64,000 nt of DNA from the NCBI GenBank assembly GCA_036362985.1, contig JAYGXS010000001.1, positions 52,821,473 to 52,885,472 of the forward strand, given 5' to 3'. Under the pieces are notes generated by a model, which was given only the letters and a program-made list of their open reading frames with translations, was not told the DNA's origin and did not search any database. Shown here one piece after another: positions 31,101-42,009 of this stretch. The stretch comes from Ligula intestinalis. Taxonomy: Eukaryota > Platyhelminthes > Cestoda > Diphyllobothriidea > Diphyllobothriidae. The translations under genes were made by a program, and so were the position numbers. How positions within the stretch are numbered: the stretch's first letter is position 1; each line of letters starts with the position of its first letter.

Positions 31101-32220
31101 GACTGCCCACACGGTCTAGAGGAGAAAAACAATAGGAGCAAGATGTCCACTTTTGATATGTTATGCAAACCAGGTTGAAGTGTAGCGCGTAACATTTGTT
31201 TATCAACTTAAACCCAACAGTACAAGCAGTCACAGCTAGCGTCCTCATTAGGGAGTTGATCTCGTCAGTCGTTTAATTTGGTTATCCAGTCGTGAGATAT
31301 GTGTAGGGCTGTGTCCAATCGATTAAGGCAGAACGATCCACCGTCAGCACGGCATCGCAAGTCGAGGGGTAAGTCCCGCAGAGAGTTCGGCTTCATCTAG
31401 GCATTTTCCTTAGGGTCTCTCTGGAAATCAGAGGAACCGTTGATTACTATTTTGACCAATTTTTTGCCGTCTCCGGCATAAATGCGTTTGCAAAAGCTAA
31501 AAGCCGCGAGGATCCTGCGACTGTATTTCTGAAGATCAAAACGTTTGCTACTGCACTTGAGAGATGGTCTAAGCCTACTAGTAGGTAGCACTAATTGAAG
31601 TTGCCACCGGTTTTACACTTATTCGAGTATGGAGTGAGAAAATCAACGGAGAGGTAAAATGTGAAACAGTGTCCTTTTAACGAGTGACTCGAGGTATAAC
31701 TACCTAAACGCCCAGGTATCACCATCTATCAGTGATATTATTTTGTTCATCTCTGATTTTCATGACTGAAACGTGATGGTTTGGAAATACGCTCAAAAAG
31801 TTTGTAAATTTCTTTGGTTTTGTCCCCGTGTTATGTCCAGCTAGTGATAATTTGGGCTGCCTTTCCCTTCTTTACGTGTTTGCATGCAACCCAAGTTAAT
31901 AAACTAATATTTTAAACCAAATGAAGTAAATGGAGCTCGGGTGAAAACTGTGCAGTCCAATGTCGTGTGCATGTGTTAAACGGAATTCCGTTTGCTGCGT
32001 GATCGTTCCTATTTACCTAGATACTGTCTGACAATCTGATAGGCATGTAGAAAATCTGCCCCTAAATTTACTAACTCCTCTTTCGGTTTTCAGAGCTCTA
32101 TATGAAATCATTTTTGTCACATTTGTGCATGATGGCCAGTTCTTCGTAGCTACGAATACGCAACGATGTGGCAGAAGAAGCCGGCGCGACCACTTAGACC
32201 CGTATCGCCTACAGTTCGGC
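25170..32220. other. No gene recognised; unclassified non-coding sequence
   Basis: Open frames here are short (mostly under 85 codons), overlap on both strands and carry no motif I know. The base composition changes along the stretch, with more GC-rich parts near 25200-25400 and 27000-27300 and AT-rich parts after 28000. There is a 12-G run at 28509-28520. Decayed repeats are likely, but I cannot name one. Confidence 0.4.
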
Positions 32221-32239
32221 TAAAACTTCGATAAATCGG

Positions 32240-32530
32240 TTGCCTTGGCCCCACACATAACATTGGCCCCTCGCCTTCTGCGGATTGAATGCGCCATATA
32301 TGGTCTTGGTCGCGCTGGCAACTGCGAGCTATTTGCAAAAAGTGATAAGCCAACTCAGCGACTGGAGAACTTGCAAGCTGCGGAGGAAACTACAGCCGTG
32401 GTGACTCATGGTTGCCAACTGTGGGACGCCCGCTTAACTGCAGGAATATATTTATCACCACAGACTGCTCGAGGACCATCCAGTGTCCACAACGATGGTC
32501 TTCAAGAAACGAGTTAAGGCTATTTGGAAC
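32240..32530 (+). pseudogene. Possible LINE endonuclease-reverse transcriptase linker fragment
   Basis: The 90-codon frame at 32245-32517 contains TQRLENLQAAEETTAVVTHG and CQLWDARLTAG. This resembles the inter-domain stretch of LINE endonuclease/reverse transcriptase proteins common in flatworm genomes (QRLxNL, then CQLRD). The match is short and rests on memory of the family, so it is tentative. The flanks, to 33780, show nothing else. Confidence 0.35.
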
Positions 32531-33965
32531 ATAAGTGAGTTCATCGAAGCATAAGTCTGTTCTGATTCAGGTCCCATAGCAGATAACAGTGTAGCCATGG
32601 ACTGTTATACAACAACATCATAAGTTTCACATTACACACGTGGGCAGCATAGTTGTTCTCTTCGATAACCATCCACTTTTGTTTGTATGTTCTCCGACAC
32701 TACACTTGTTTTAAGTGATTGAAGCCGCTCTCCCTAAACATTTGCAGGTCCCTGTTGAGCACTTCACTGTTTGAGATGGAAAATCCACGATGATTTGAAA
32801 TTCGAGATAATTCAGGTTTCAAAACTTTTCCCCGCATTCAAAGATATGTTGGTTTCAGCTCACCTTATCGAGAGTACGTAAGGCAATAAAGGCGTCTTCG
32901 GTGCTTACAATAGGTCGGAAGAATGCGCTGCACGCAATTGAGTAGAATGTCAAGTTTAAAACTATGCGAGTGAAACGACCGATTACAAAATCAACAGAAG
33001 TGTATAAAACAGGCAATCTTTTGAAAAAACCAAAATAAAAATGAATATAAGTCTAAAACATCAAAAATTAAACATCAGGTGAATAAGCTCAGCCCGAAAT
33101 TTCCATTCGGTTTTCAATTGTAAACAGAATAGGGTGATCACAGTCGATGGTGATTTTTGTATCATTTACTTCGTTTGAAGTTGAAATAAGTCCCTCAAAA
33201 TCAAGAATTTTGTTGTCTTTACGAAATAAGTCGAAATTCAATTACCAAGGTTCCACACAAGACCCGTTGTAGAAACAGTAGAAGAATGACCTAAAGGAAT
33301 TAATCCGCAGTGGGTACCAATATGTTCACTTTCAAGCCTAATGGCATGTGAACCCTTTCTATGATGCGGTAAATAAACGGAGTACCTTTAGTAACCAGAA
33401 AATTGAAGATTCTGTAACCAGCATAACGAGTAATCCAGTAAGGCCGCGAGCGATGAATAATGTCTTCAGTATCCCCATTTCATAATCCGCTCTTCCGCCG
33501 CTACCATAAAGTGCAACAATAAAGTTGATTTTCGAATAGTAAATATTCTTGATTTCGGTGTTCGCTCGGACTTACGTGCATATTGTCTGAAGCGTTCATT
33601 GAAGCTATCTCGCGAGAAACAACCTCGAGGCATTTCGTAAAATCGGTAGCATCCTGATCTGGCCTATGGATAACTTCTACTGTGGGCTACAGGGTAAAAG
33701 AATAGTTAAGCCATAAGTTACCCCTGTAACAAATTGCTAGCGATCGCTTCGGGCGTTGAGGAGAATGTCCAATAATCCACTACCCCGCCGTTTTGTGTTC
33801 CCACGCTAACGTATGCACAAAACGCGTGCGCACTTGTTCTGAGTTTTTCCTACCCCTTTGCGCAGCCCTCGTATGGCATCAGAGTGCGCGCACCCGTTAT
33901 CAGCAGAAAGTAACAATCCGTTCTCACGAGACGTGCTGCTTGGGCCGCGACGAACACCTGGTCAC

Positions 33966-34152
33966 GCCATGCGGGCGACGCGTAAACGATGAATTGTAAT
34001 TAGACTACACTATTTAACCCTGTCCATCTGTATAGTTTTAATTACCTTGCAAATGTTCTGGCCTGACGATGATTTGCTGAAAACATATGTTTGCCAAAAA
34101 AAGCCATGCGGGCGACGCGTAAACGATGAATTGTAATAAGACTACACTAATA
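33966..34152 (+). repeat. 137-bp tandem unit, about 1.3 copies
   Basis: The block GCCATGCGGGCGACGCGTAA, continuing ACGATGAATTGTAAT, AGACTACACT, occurs at 33966 and again at 34103, with one or two differences in some 47 bp. The 137-bp spacing and the hammerhead-like motif between the copies recall the terminal repeats of Penelope-like elements and the hammerhead-bearing satellites of flatworms. No coding frame is attached. Confidence 0.65.
34056..34099 (+). ncRNA. Candidate type I hammerhead ribozyme
   Basis: The two core boxes are present at the expected distance: CTGACGA at 34063-34069 and GAAA at 34079-34082. Stem III is formed by AACAT with ATGTT directly after GAAA; the next T (34092) is at the cleavage position. 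Stem I is formed by TGGC (34059-34062) and GCCA (34093-34096). Stem II between the boxes is weak, as are the stems of the minimal hammerheads reported from Penelope-like elements. It is called from motif and pairing only. Confidence 0.5.
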
Positions 34153-34829
34153 TTTATATGGCAGTGAGAATGGATGCGCGTGGGTGTGAGGACCCAGGTC
34201 ATAAAGTTAGTTGGAGATAATTTAACAGCAGTTGGGCAGTCCAATGCAGTAGTAGTGCAACTGCATTGTGATGGCTTTACTAAGTTTAACCAAATCCCGT
34301 TAGTTTTTGGCCTTTTTTAGGTAGAATAATAGAACCCTTCATGAGTACGGTATTCGTAGTGGGTGCATACTGCGGTTATTCAAAACCAGCAGATGTAAAC
34401 CATTATTGTAGTCCCCTTATTGAAGAGGTCAATACCCTGACATCAGAGGAGTTATTACTCCCCGACTTCGGGCGTAGGATAGGATTTCAGGTAAAAGCCG
34501 TAATAGCTGACGCCCCTGCGAGGGTGAGATAGAGGTTCGGGAACCCTTCCAGAAATACATGGGAGTTCCCGATGAGGACTTCATAATCCTCATTAAGCTG
34601 CTATGATTAAGCACCATCGGCGATTGAAAGCGGGATACGGCATAAAAACTCGCAGTCCTTTGCCACACGCGCTGCGACATATACGTAGGTAGTCAGCTTC
34701 TACTCATAATTAACCTCTCAGTGTTTATGCCACCAGTACCGCTTTGCAAACGTAGGGTGCAGGACTAGGTTAGTGCCTCCCCCACCCCATACCAACTTCA
34801 GGGTTTTTTCTAACTTTTAGGTGTGAACT

Positions 34830-35345
34830 ATGTTTGACAAACAGGTTGATTATAGTAGGAGCGGACGGGCAAGGAAACGCAAATCTCCTGGTCCCGATTT
34901 TGGGGTGGACAATCTGCCGAGTTTCGACTGCGACTTGGAGCCTGCACCACCTTCGCGTCGAAGCTGTTTGAACGAGGTGTTGTTAGGCACCCCTGCAGGT
35001 AACTTGAAAATTTCCCTTCCTTTGAAATATACCTCAGGTACGAGCTCGGCTTTGCCCTCTCCAGCCCCGCCCACGTCCCAGCACATGGGCACTTCGGACG
35101 GGCTGCTGGCCTGGATGACCAAGATCGACAGCCGCCTCAGTAACATTGAGACACAAATGACTATCATCCTCGCCAGGACGGATGCACTGCATCAGAATCC
35201 GTCTGCGGCACCAATATCGATGCCACCAGCCCGGACGGAGTGCCCGGTTCCGTCCCCGATTACCTTTATGGAGGAATTAATTAATTTACTATTTGTTTGT
35301 AATAATCCAGCACATCGGGTCGCACAGAGTCAAAGTCTCCAGTAA
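34830..35345 (+). CDS. 171-codon open frame, possible retroelement ORF1 remnant
   Basis: The frame starts MFDKQVDYSRSGRARKRKSP and has basic, proline-rich and serine-rich parts. A short heptad-like segment (DSRLSNIETQMTIILARTDA) lies near residues 107-126 and could be a small coiled coil. I know no domain in it. ORF1 proteins of LINEs in this window have a similar plan (polar N-terminus, then coiled coil), and a LINE 3' tail lies 250 bp downstream, so a retroelement origin is my guess. A host exon is possible but no splice context supports it. Confidence 0.35.
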   Translation: MFDKQVDYSRSGRARKRKSPGPDFGVDNLPSFDCDLEPAPPSRRSCLNEVLLGTPAGNLKISLPLKYTSGTSSALPSPAPPTSQHMGTSDGLLAWMTKIDSRLSNIETQMTIILARTDALHQNPSAAPISMPPARTECPVPSPITFMEELINLLFVCNNPAHRVAQSQSLQ

Positions 35346-35599
35346 GTAAATTAGGAATGTGCGTATCCCTTAACTTTCCATCATATAGTGTGTTGGCAAA
35401 GCCATCAACGGCAGCCGTAATCTTGGCTACAGATCGAGGTCATGACCGGACATAACTAAAATACCGTTCATCCAAAGCCGAGGGAAAAGACATTCTGGCC
35501 AATTATTGTTTGAATTAAGACAAATCAAAGCAATGTTAACGGCTAAAATCGAGACGCACATAAAAATAGATACCCTCATTGAAAATGCCGAACGGATCC

Positions 35600-35872
35600 A
35601 TTTCACCTGCTTCCCTCCACCCCCACCCCCGGGCGACAGTTTTTCTCCTTAAATCTCTCAAATGGCATTCAAACCCCTAGACTTTTGAACAATGTCTGAG
35701 GAGTTTTTTCACTGTCAGCCCTCCCTTGCCCAAATTAAAATTACTGGCAACGCCACTGTCATGAAATGTTCTGCAGATCAAATGCATTGAAAAAAGTGTC
35801 CTGTACCAATAGGGAGTTCAAAGGTATTTACCCATATTTCCCTCAATAAAACCTGACCTGACCTAACGCACT
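35600..35872 (+). repeat. 3' untranslated tail of a CR1-like LINE
   Basis: It aligns with the tail at 52385-52600: GGCGACAGTTTTTCTCCTTA, AATGGCATTCAAA, TGAGGAGTTTTTTCACTGTC, ATTACTGGCAAC, AGGGAGTTCAAAGGTATT, and the end AATAAAACCTGACCTGACCT. The final short tandem repeat (here CTGAC units) is how this family ends. Coding sequence of the element is missing just upstream. Confidence 0.7.
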
Positions 35873-35879
35873 GACGTAC

Positions 35880-38055
35880 CGTTTCAAGGTTAACTATTGG
35901 ATAAGTTAGTCAAACCAAAGTACAGGGTTTTCAAGGCTGTTTGATTCCAGCTACTATTTATTCACTTTACTGAGAGAATACGGCTTTCGTACTTGAACTC
36001 CCTATTCATATATTAAATTGAAATATAGCCAACGATTTGCAGCAGTGTAGAGGATATATCACTACAAATATACAAAACGTCTTAGCAAAAACGCAACGGA
36101 AAAACTTTCTCGTGTAAGCTTCCCACTAGAAAGTAATTAACCAGGTTATTCTAGTAGAAAAGGCGTAGAAACTGTAAACGAGGATAACAATGAAGGTTAA
36201 GAAATTAAACACCTCACTTAGATCCTTCACGATCCTTGCCAGCAATAGTCAAAAAATCAACTTGCCAAAGGATGAATTCGCGAAGACCGGGATCCAAGTT
36301 CGTTGGGGTGCGATCGTGAGATTTGAGAGATATCTCGTTTGTAAATTGCTGTTGGATTCTCCTGAGCCCGGGAATGATCACCAGAGAAAGATGTCATTGA
36401 AGGGCGAAGAAAACAGCGGCAGGTGAGGAGAGAAATTGAGCTGTGGAGAGTGGTTAGCAAGAAAGTTGCTAGTGAAGAGCACGTGGTCAGACCGGTAAGT
36501 GTTTTATTTGGAGTTCAAACGAAATTCGAAAATTGATAAATTTAAACAACGCACAAGTTGAGCTAAGAGCCCACAGCAGTCAGTATGGGAAACTGAAAAT
36601 ATGGCGCAAACTGCCGCCAATGACACTATCTTGATTAAATGTAAAGTAGTTTGTTATAATCTTGTGTGTTCCTTTGTCAACGTCGGTTATGTCTCCCAGT
36701 TACATGTGAGAAAGAGAAGGCTGAACAGGATAGCAAATAGTACTTTACTGTTAGTTCTACTAGTACATCAGCTCTTTTTCTTAAGTGTGCATGCACGAAA
36801 TGGTGTTCATTGGATGACCCTATGGACCGTCAACCTCTGCAGTTATTATAATTGCATCCATGTGCAAGGCCAGATCTTACAATCAATCCGTACAAAGAAA
36901 GGACTGGGTAAAATCTCCGCCTCCAGGGTCTTTGAACTGTTATCCGAAACCAATCTACGCTGTTGTTAAGTAAAACGGAGATTTCAAAATACAAGTTTTT
37001 ATGTTCGGATGTTGTCATACACAGACTAGTGGAAACAGGGAATAGCCTTTAAGGAAGTGCTTGAAGGCTTAGTACGTGAGCAGCTTCCTTAAGAAAGTTG
37101 GCAGACATTGGTCCCCGACAAATTGTTGACGACTTATACACTGAAATTCCCATTCCAATGGAGCATTCATAAAAAATTGCATTTGATGCCAGTTAACACG
37201 CAATGTCAAAAGAAATATATAACAGAGAGCCAGCTAGCATAAAAAGGAACTCCTGAAAAACATTTTGTATTATTTTTCGGTATATCTAATTATTGAGAAG
37301 AAAAAACTGCAGTGCGCGGAGTGATAGCAACTTGAATCAGAAAGTGTTGGCACGAACGCAGTAGCATATCATGTACGTCGACATGCGGAGAAAGCATCAG
37401 GAAATTCAAATAGAGTAACGGCATTACCACTAGTGTTCAGTTGTTCCTGGTCTGCCTGTATCCAATGCAGTCAGACCTGATGACAGTTTTCCAGGCTTCA
37501 ACCCCTCTTCTCATGGCCTACTTAACCACCTACTTCACCAGGCGTATCAGTTAAAGTTCTGACGACATATAAAAACAGGAAAAGAAGTGAAGATAAAGCA
37601 AACTCTGGAAAATTTTCTGGAGGGCAACAGACAAATCAGGTCGATCCTATCCACAAACCCGAATCGAGAAACTCTCAGAAACAGGTTCTTAGCCTAGGTT
37701 TCTCGCGAGTGGAACATCTGAACATCTGGATTTGCCTCGCTTTAAAGTCAGGACTTAAGAATGGCGTAAACAGCCTTTCAAAAATTATGTCGTTTGGGAA
37801 GAACACAACATTTCAATCGAATCAGCCAGTCATATTAATGATGACCGCAGTTACTTACTTGATGCAGATACTGTCATGGTACCTTACAGTCAAAGTGACA
37901 GCAGAACTAAGATGTGTAAAGCCTAGAGATCTGTCCAAAGAACAGAAAGTGGATGAAATTAATGAAGAAGCAGCATAAATCTTCAGAAATGCCGCTCGAA
38001 GGTTTGTAGTAAATGTAATAGCAATGACAACGCAACCTGAATTTCGGCTGAAGCG
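35880..38055. other. No gene recognised
   Basis: AT-rich sequence with short open frames on both strands (for example 36190-36426, 36601-36969, 37709-37978). None shows a known motif, splice context or link to a neighbour. I see no terminal repeats or long tandem arrays. Confidence 0.4.
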
Positions 38056-38059
38056 AAAT

Positions 38060-39490
38060 GGAGGTCACCTTCGGGTCAGGCTTATTAAGGGCAATATAGG
38101 CAAACGCCTTTGAACTCCTTATTCGTACAAAGTAGTGAAGAACCGCATCAGAACAGCAGGACGTTTCAAAAGAGGTCGTTTATGTATTTGCGGGTGAAAT
38201 TCTGTTAGTTCGCAAAATTAAATGGTGCACGACTATTCACTTGTTCCAAGCAATATAATTACTCGCGGTAATGTTAGTGGACAGGAGCCAGTAGGTGTAA
38301 CTGAGCAAAAAGTGCAAACAGTGAAAAAAACGCCTGAGGCATGGATCAGAAATTTTATGAGTTGGAATGTCCTTTGTGGGATTTTTAGGAGGAAGTACTT
38401 TCGTTCGTGGGAAGAAAGCGTGTACGAGATAGGACGGGCAGGCTGCTGAGGATGTTTGCGGTAAGCTAGAGGGAGCCCATCGCGTTTAATATCTTTATCC
38501 GAAAGGTCATACTAGGAGGAAACCATGTAGTCACGAACACCTCACGAAGAACCGCAGATGCGAACATGCTACGCTCTTTCTGTTTGCCGGGACTGCCGAT
38601 AAGGTGACGGAACAGATGAACAGTTCATGGTCGCCAGCAGTCGGTTGTGGGCGGAAATGAAGAAGAATGTTTTAGTGCCGCATATTCTAGGACCACAGGT
38701 CTGGTAGAGGGGGTGGCCGATGAGATCGTTACAGTTCCCATAGACGCATCAAGCCAGCACGAGCTATTCACCTAAGGTGATTATAAATGCTTCGAAGAAA
38801 AATAATATTGGTAGCTCAACTCCAGTGTAGCAGCGGAAATTGCCGCCACACTAGATTTTAGAACCCGTGTCTCTCGGGCCAGAGGCAAATTTCCTACCTC
38901 TGAGCCACGGGTCCGCCGTACTGAAAAATAGCTCGTAGCATGTTTTTAACATTAAAATTTTCGCATCGGGCTATACTGAGAGGCTCAGGTTATTTTAAAG
39001 CGATTTGGTGGTTATTTAGGCTGTGCTGATCTAACTTCTTTTTAAAGATGTCCACGGATGGGAAAATGACAATATCTGCAGGCAGAACATTCCATGCCTG
39101 AATTACCCTCCTAGAGAAAAACATATTTCTTCGGTTTAGTCTTGTCCCAGTTAAACTTTATTTTAAAGGGTGGCCTCGCAAGCTAGTGGCAGTGACCGGC
39201 TCAAAGCAATCGTTGTACGCGAGGTAACGATCCTGATCCCACAGCATGCAAAATGCTTGCATAATGTCACCGCGTGGCTGTGTGTAATCCAACGTAAGCA
39301 AGTCAAAATTAGACAAGTGAGTCTCGTAAGCAGGTATCCTTGGCCTCGTACTAGCTTGGTTTCTCGTCGTTGAACCCCTTTAAGGGTTTAACGGTCCTTC
39401 ACTGTCAAAGGTCTCCAGGCCTGGTTGGCAAATTCTAAGTTAGGTCGTACGAACATCCCGAGCCGATTGATCGTTTGAGTGTGCAGCTCA
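38060..39490 (-). pseudogene. CR1-like LINE, 5'-truncated 3' part
   Basis: On the minus strand 39450-39180 encodes FVRPNLEFANQAWRPLTVKD followed by decayed sequence with QGYLLTRL. Then 39180-38990 encodes FFSRRVIQAWNVLPADIVIF and KKKLDQHS, the reverse transcriptase C-terminus of the family at 49233-52600. The 3' tail at 38130-38060 reads AGTTCAAAGGCGTTTGCCTA and ends AATAAGCCTGACC. A tRNA-derived unit lies inside its 3' untranslated part. Stops and frameshifts are frequent. Confidence 0.7.
38852..38926 (-). repeat. tRNA-derived unit inside the LINE 3' part
   Basis: On the minus strand it reads GCGGACCCGTGGCTCAGAGG (A box TGGCTCAGAGG), then TAGGAAATTTGCCTCTGGCC, and ends ACACGGGTTCTAAAATC (B box). 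The arms do not close into a cloverleaf, so it is a SINE head or pseudogene. It differs from the units at 5773, 3141 and 20420, so several tRNA-derived families are present. Confidence 0.5.
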
Positions 39491-40082
39491 GACGCAAGTT
39501 TAAATCAATTGTCGGCCTGTCTTGCGGCCAGCGAGGGTGATGATCTTCGCAGCTAAGAAGTTAAACTAGTAGCACGTCTGGTAGGTTTTGATAGTCAATT
39601 GTGATAATACGTCACTTCGTGTTACAACCAGCTTATGCTCGTGTATGTTCGACCAAAGCATCTGTATCGCAGGGGGTTCAGTGAGTCTAACCGTGCAACT
39701 GCGATCTTCAGACCATGGTTACTTAGTGCTGAAGAGAAGACGTCAAGGGCCAGAGTAGATGGAATATTTTATTGTGTACACAACGGAAGAGGAGAATAGA
39801 TTGACTTGGGAGAGATACGTCCGATCAGTAGGTTGACCGGGCCCAAGTGAGGTCTTAGAGTAGTCGGGCCAGAGGACAGATAGAGGGAGATCTTTCATTG
39901 GGTAGGTCGGCCTAGAGATTTTGGGCAGAGAGGCACCTTGCGTCGGGCACGCGTGCAAGCTCCTCATTCGTCGCCTCATAGATGCGGGAACTATGATTGG
40001 CTGATCGAGACGTCGAGAAAGCACATCGGTGAGCGTTTGGGAAAGAGCACTCGACGCGAGCTAGTCAGGCAGGCACGACACG

Positions 40083-41691
40083 CTACATGTGTCCAGTCTG
40101 CCTTGGGTAATTTTGAGGACAGATTAGGCACGGTATGCGATACACTACATCCAACTGCCCACTAGGATTGAATCGGTTCCTGATGTTCATGACTCGGCTG
40201 CGCACGGTGGCCTTAGGCCGGTGTGCAGTTCTGACGTCTAGTCCCGCAGCCATGCACTCGATCGCTTGTAATACGCTCATGATGTATGGCAGCGCATGCC
40301 ATATCGTATAGGCTGGTTCTCGTTGAGTGTTTAAGAAATCGGATTGTGCAGGCTTTCGGATATCCATTCCGCTCGAACTGGTCACAGAGATATCCAGCCT
40401 CACATGCCTTTTCTACTGGGCTATTGCAGTGAATCTGGATTATTTTGAACAGTGTTCTCACACATCTTCGTTGGTGAATCTCTGGATGGTGACTGTGAAA
40501 ATTTAGAAACAGTGCGGTGTTCGTCACCTTCCTGTAAACAGTTGTTTCTATTTCCAACACAAGCGAACATGCGAGTCCCAAGAAGTAATTAAAAAGGACT
40601 ACTTGATCGCTGGGACAATACTATTATTCGCCTGACAACGGATCTGGAAACGTCACGCAACTAAAAGTATTATTCCAGCGATCGAGTCGTCTTCTCCTCA
40701 GTTGTATCCATTAAACTGTTGAAAGTTCGCATGATGGGTACATCAAGGAAGGGCAGCCGCTGCTCCTTTTCTTCCGACCTCGCGAATTGAATATCTGGGA
40801 AGATCGAGTAAAGGTTATCAGGGAAATTCTGCAAAGTGTTCCTCTTGACGATAACAAACATGTCTTCCACGTAATGGCACCAAAAAAACGACGGCTGTGT
40901 GGTAAACGTAATCGTTTCTAGCTCTTGTAAGACGAATTCCGCAACAAAACCGGTGATCGGAGAGCCCATCGGAGTTCCCTTAATTTGTTCGTAAGTTTCT
41001 TCTGCAAAGGTGAAATAGGTCTTTTGGCAAAATTCGAACAGCCTCATAAAGTGTTCAATTTTGAACGAACTTTGGGTTTCGTCATATGATAACTCAAGCC
41101 TCTTGCGTAAGTCGTCTTGTGCCAAACCTGGTAGGACGGATGTGCATAATTATATCACGTCAAAGAAAACCATAATATCTTCCGATTTAACCCTCCGGCT
41201 TTGGAGGTCTGTCAGGAATTGGGTGGCTGAGCGGACTGAGGCACCCGAATTGTCTTGGAGGAATTTTACTTTAGAGAACATCCATTTTGCGAAATTATAG
41301 GTAGGGCTGCCTTTGGAACATTTGGTTTATGGACCTTCGGCAGTCCAAAAAAGGAAGTCAGGGCAGTATCTGTTGGCTTCATTTGGCGCCGTTCGTTCTC
41401 CGTGATGACATTTTGGCGTTTGAATTCACCAAGTAATTTATCAAACCGAATTAGTGCTGCTTTGGCTTCTGAGTTCTGAGCGGGTCTGTAGGAGTCTCTG
41501 TCATCAAGTACAGTTTTGGCATTTTCATTGTAGTCTTCTCGAAACCGAGAATCGCCACAAGCGTCTAGAGTGGTCTTTGTTTGATTCAGTGTTGAAGGGT
41601 GATTAACCAGACGGATTTGGGAGACAGAAGTTGATGTGACCACATTTATGAGCCACAACAAGATGCTGAGCGTTGTCGCAGTTTGCGGCAC
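40083..41691 (-). pseudogene. Penelope-type reverse transcriptase plus GIY-YIG nuclease, degenerate
   Basis: Minus-strand pieces in order: FFGLPKVHKPNVP (about 41300), YEQIKGTPMGSPITGFVAEF (40990), WCHYVEDMFVIV (40880; the usual YVDD is YVED), RLPFLDV (40750), the thumb region (40581-40260) and VVYRIPCLICPQNYPRQTGH (40160-40090), the start of the GIY-YIG nuclease. Frameshifts separate the pieces, and the changed catalytic Asp suggests that it cannot copy RNA. A 19-bp inverted repeat (GATCGCTGG with AATACT) interrupts it at 40607-40690. Confidence 0.8.
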
Positions 41692-41764
41692 CTGTGATTG
41701 GAGGTTCCAGAGTCAGACCGAGACTGAAGTCACGTGACCTCGTGCCTGGCGTGCCGCCCGAGGC

Positions 41765-42005
41765 GTAGACATGTCACAGGGGGTTGAGTGAGTTAAACCC
41801 TAGCAACTGCGATCTTTAGACCATGGTATTTTAGAAGATAAGAAATCGGTGAAGGGCAGAATAGTAGCAATAGCTTATTCTGTCTACAGAAGAACAGAGA
41901 ATAAGCAGGAAGAAGTTTACCTTCGGAGCGCACGTCCTTCCACTGGAGCGGCATGGTCCGAAGTAAGGTCTTAGCAGCAGGCATCCCAGCGGCCAGATAG
42001 ATCGT
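41765..42005 (-). repeat. Penelope terminal repeat, upstream copy
   Basis: This copy shares with 39664-39890 the starting block CAGGGGGTT, the block AACTGCGATCTTTAGACCAT, an A-rich AGAAGATAAGAAATCGG block and the ending GGTCTTAG followed by CGGCCAGATAG. Conservation is patchy, roughly three quarters by eye. It is at the 5' side of the element as transcribed. Confidence 0.55.
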
Positions 42006-42009
42006 TAAT

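Larger units (their letters stand above)
39660..42005 (-). mobile_element. Penelope-like element with direct terminal repeats
   Basis: A reverse transcriptase and GIY-YIG region on the minus strand (41691 down to 39743) lies between two related direct repeats of about 240 bp: 39664-39890 (CAGGGGGTTCAGTGAGTCTA, CAACTGCGATCTTCAGACCA) and 41767-42005 (CAGGGGGTTGAGTGAGTTAA, CAACTGCGATCTTTAGACCA). A third partial relative is at 42605-42670. Penelope-like elements are often found with such terminal repeats. The repeats differ at many positions, so the copy is old. Confidence 0.7.

Noticed and set aside
36190..37978. Frames of 78-122 codons as small host genes.
   Set aside because: No motif, no splice sites that extend them and no codon bias that I can see; frames of this size are expected in AT-rich DNA.
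40083..40165. A telomerase gene, because Penelope reverse transcriptases are telomerase-like.
   Set aside because: The same frame set continues into a GIY-YIG nuclease and lies between terminal repeats, so it is a retroelement.
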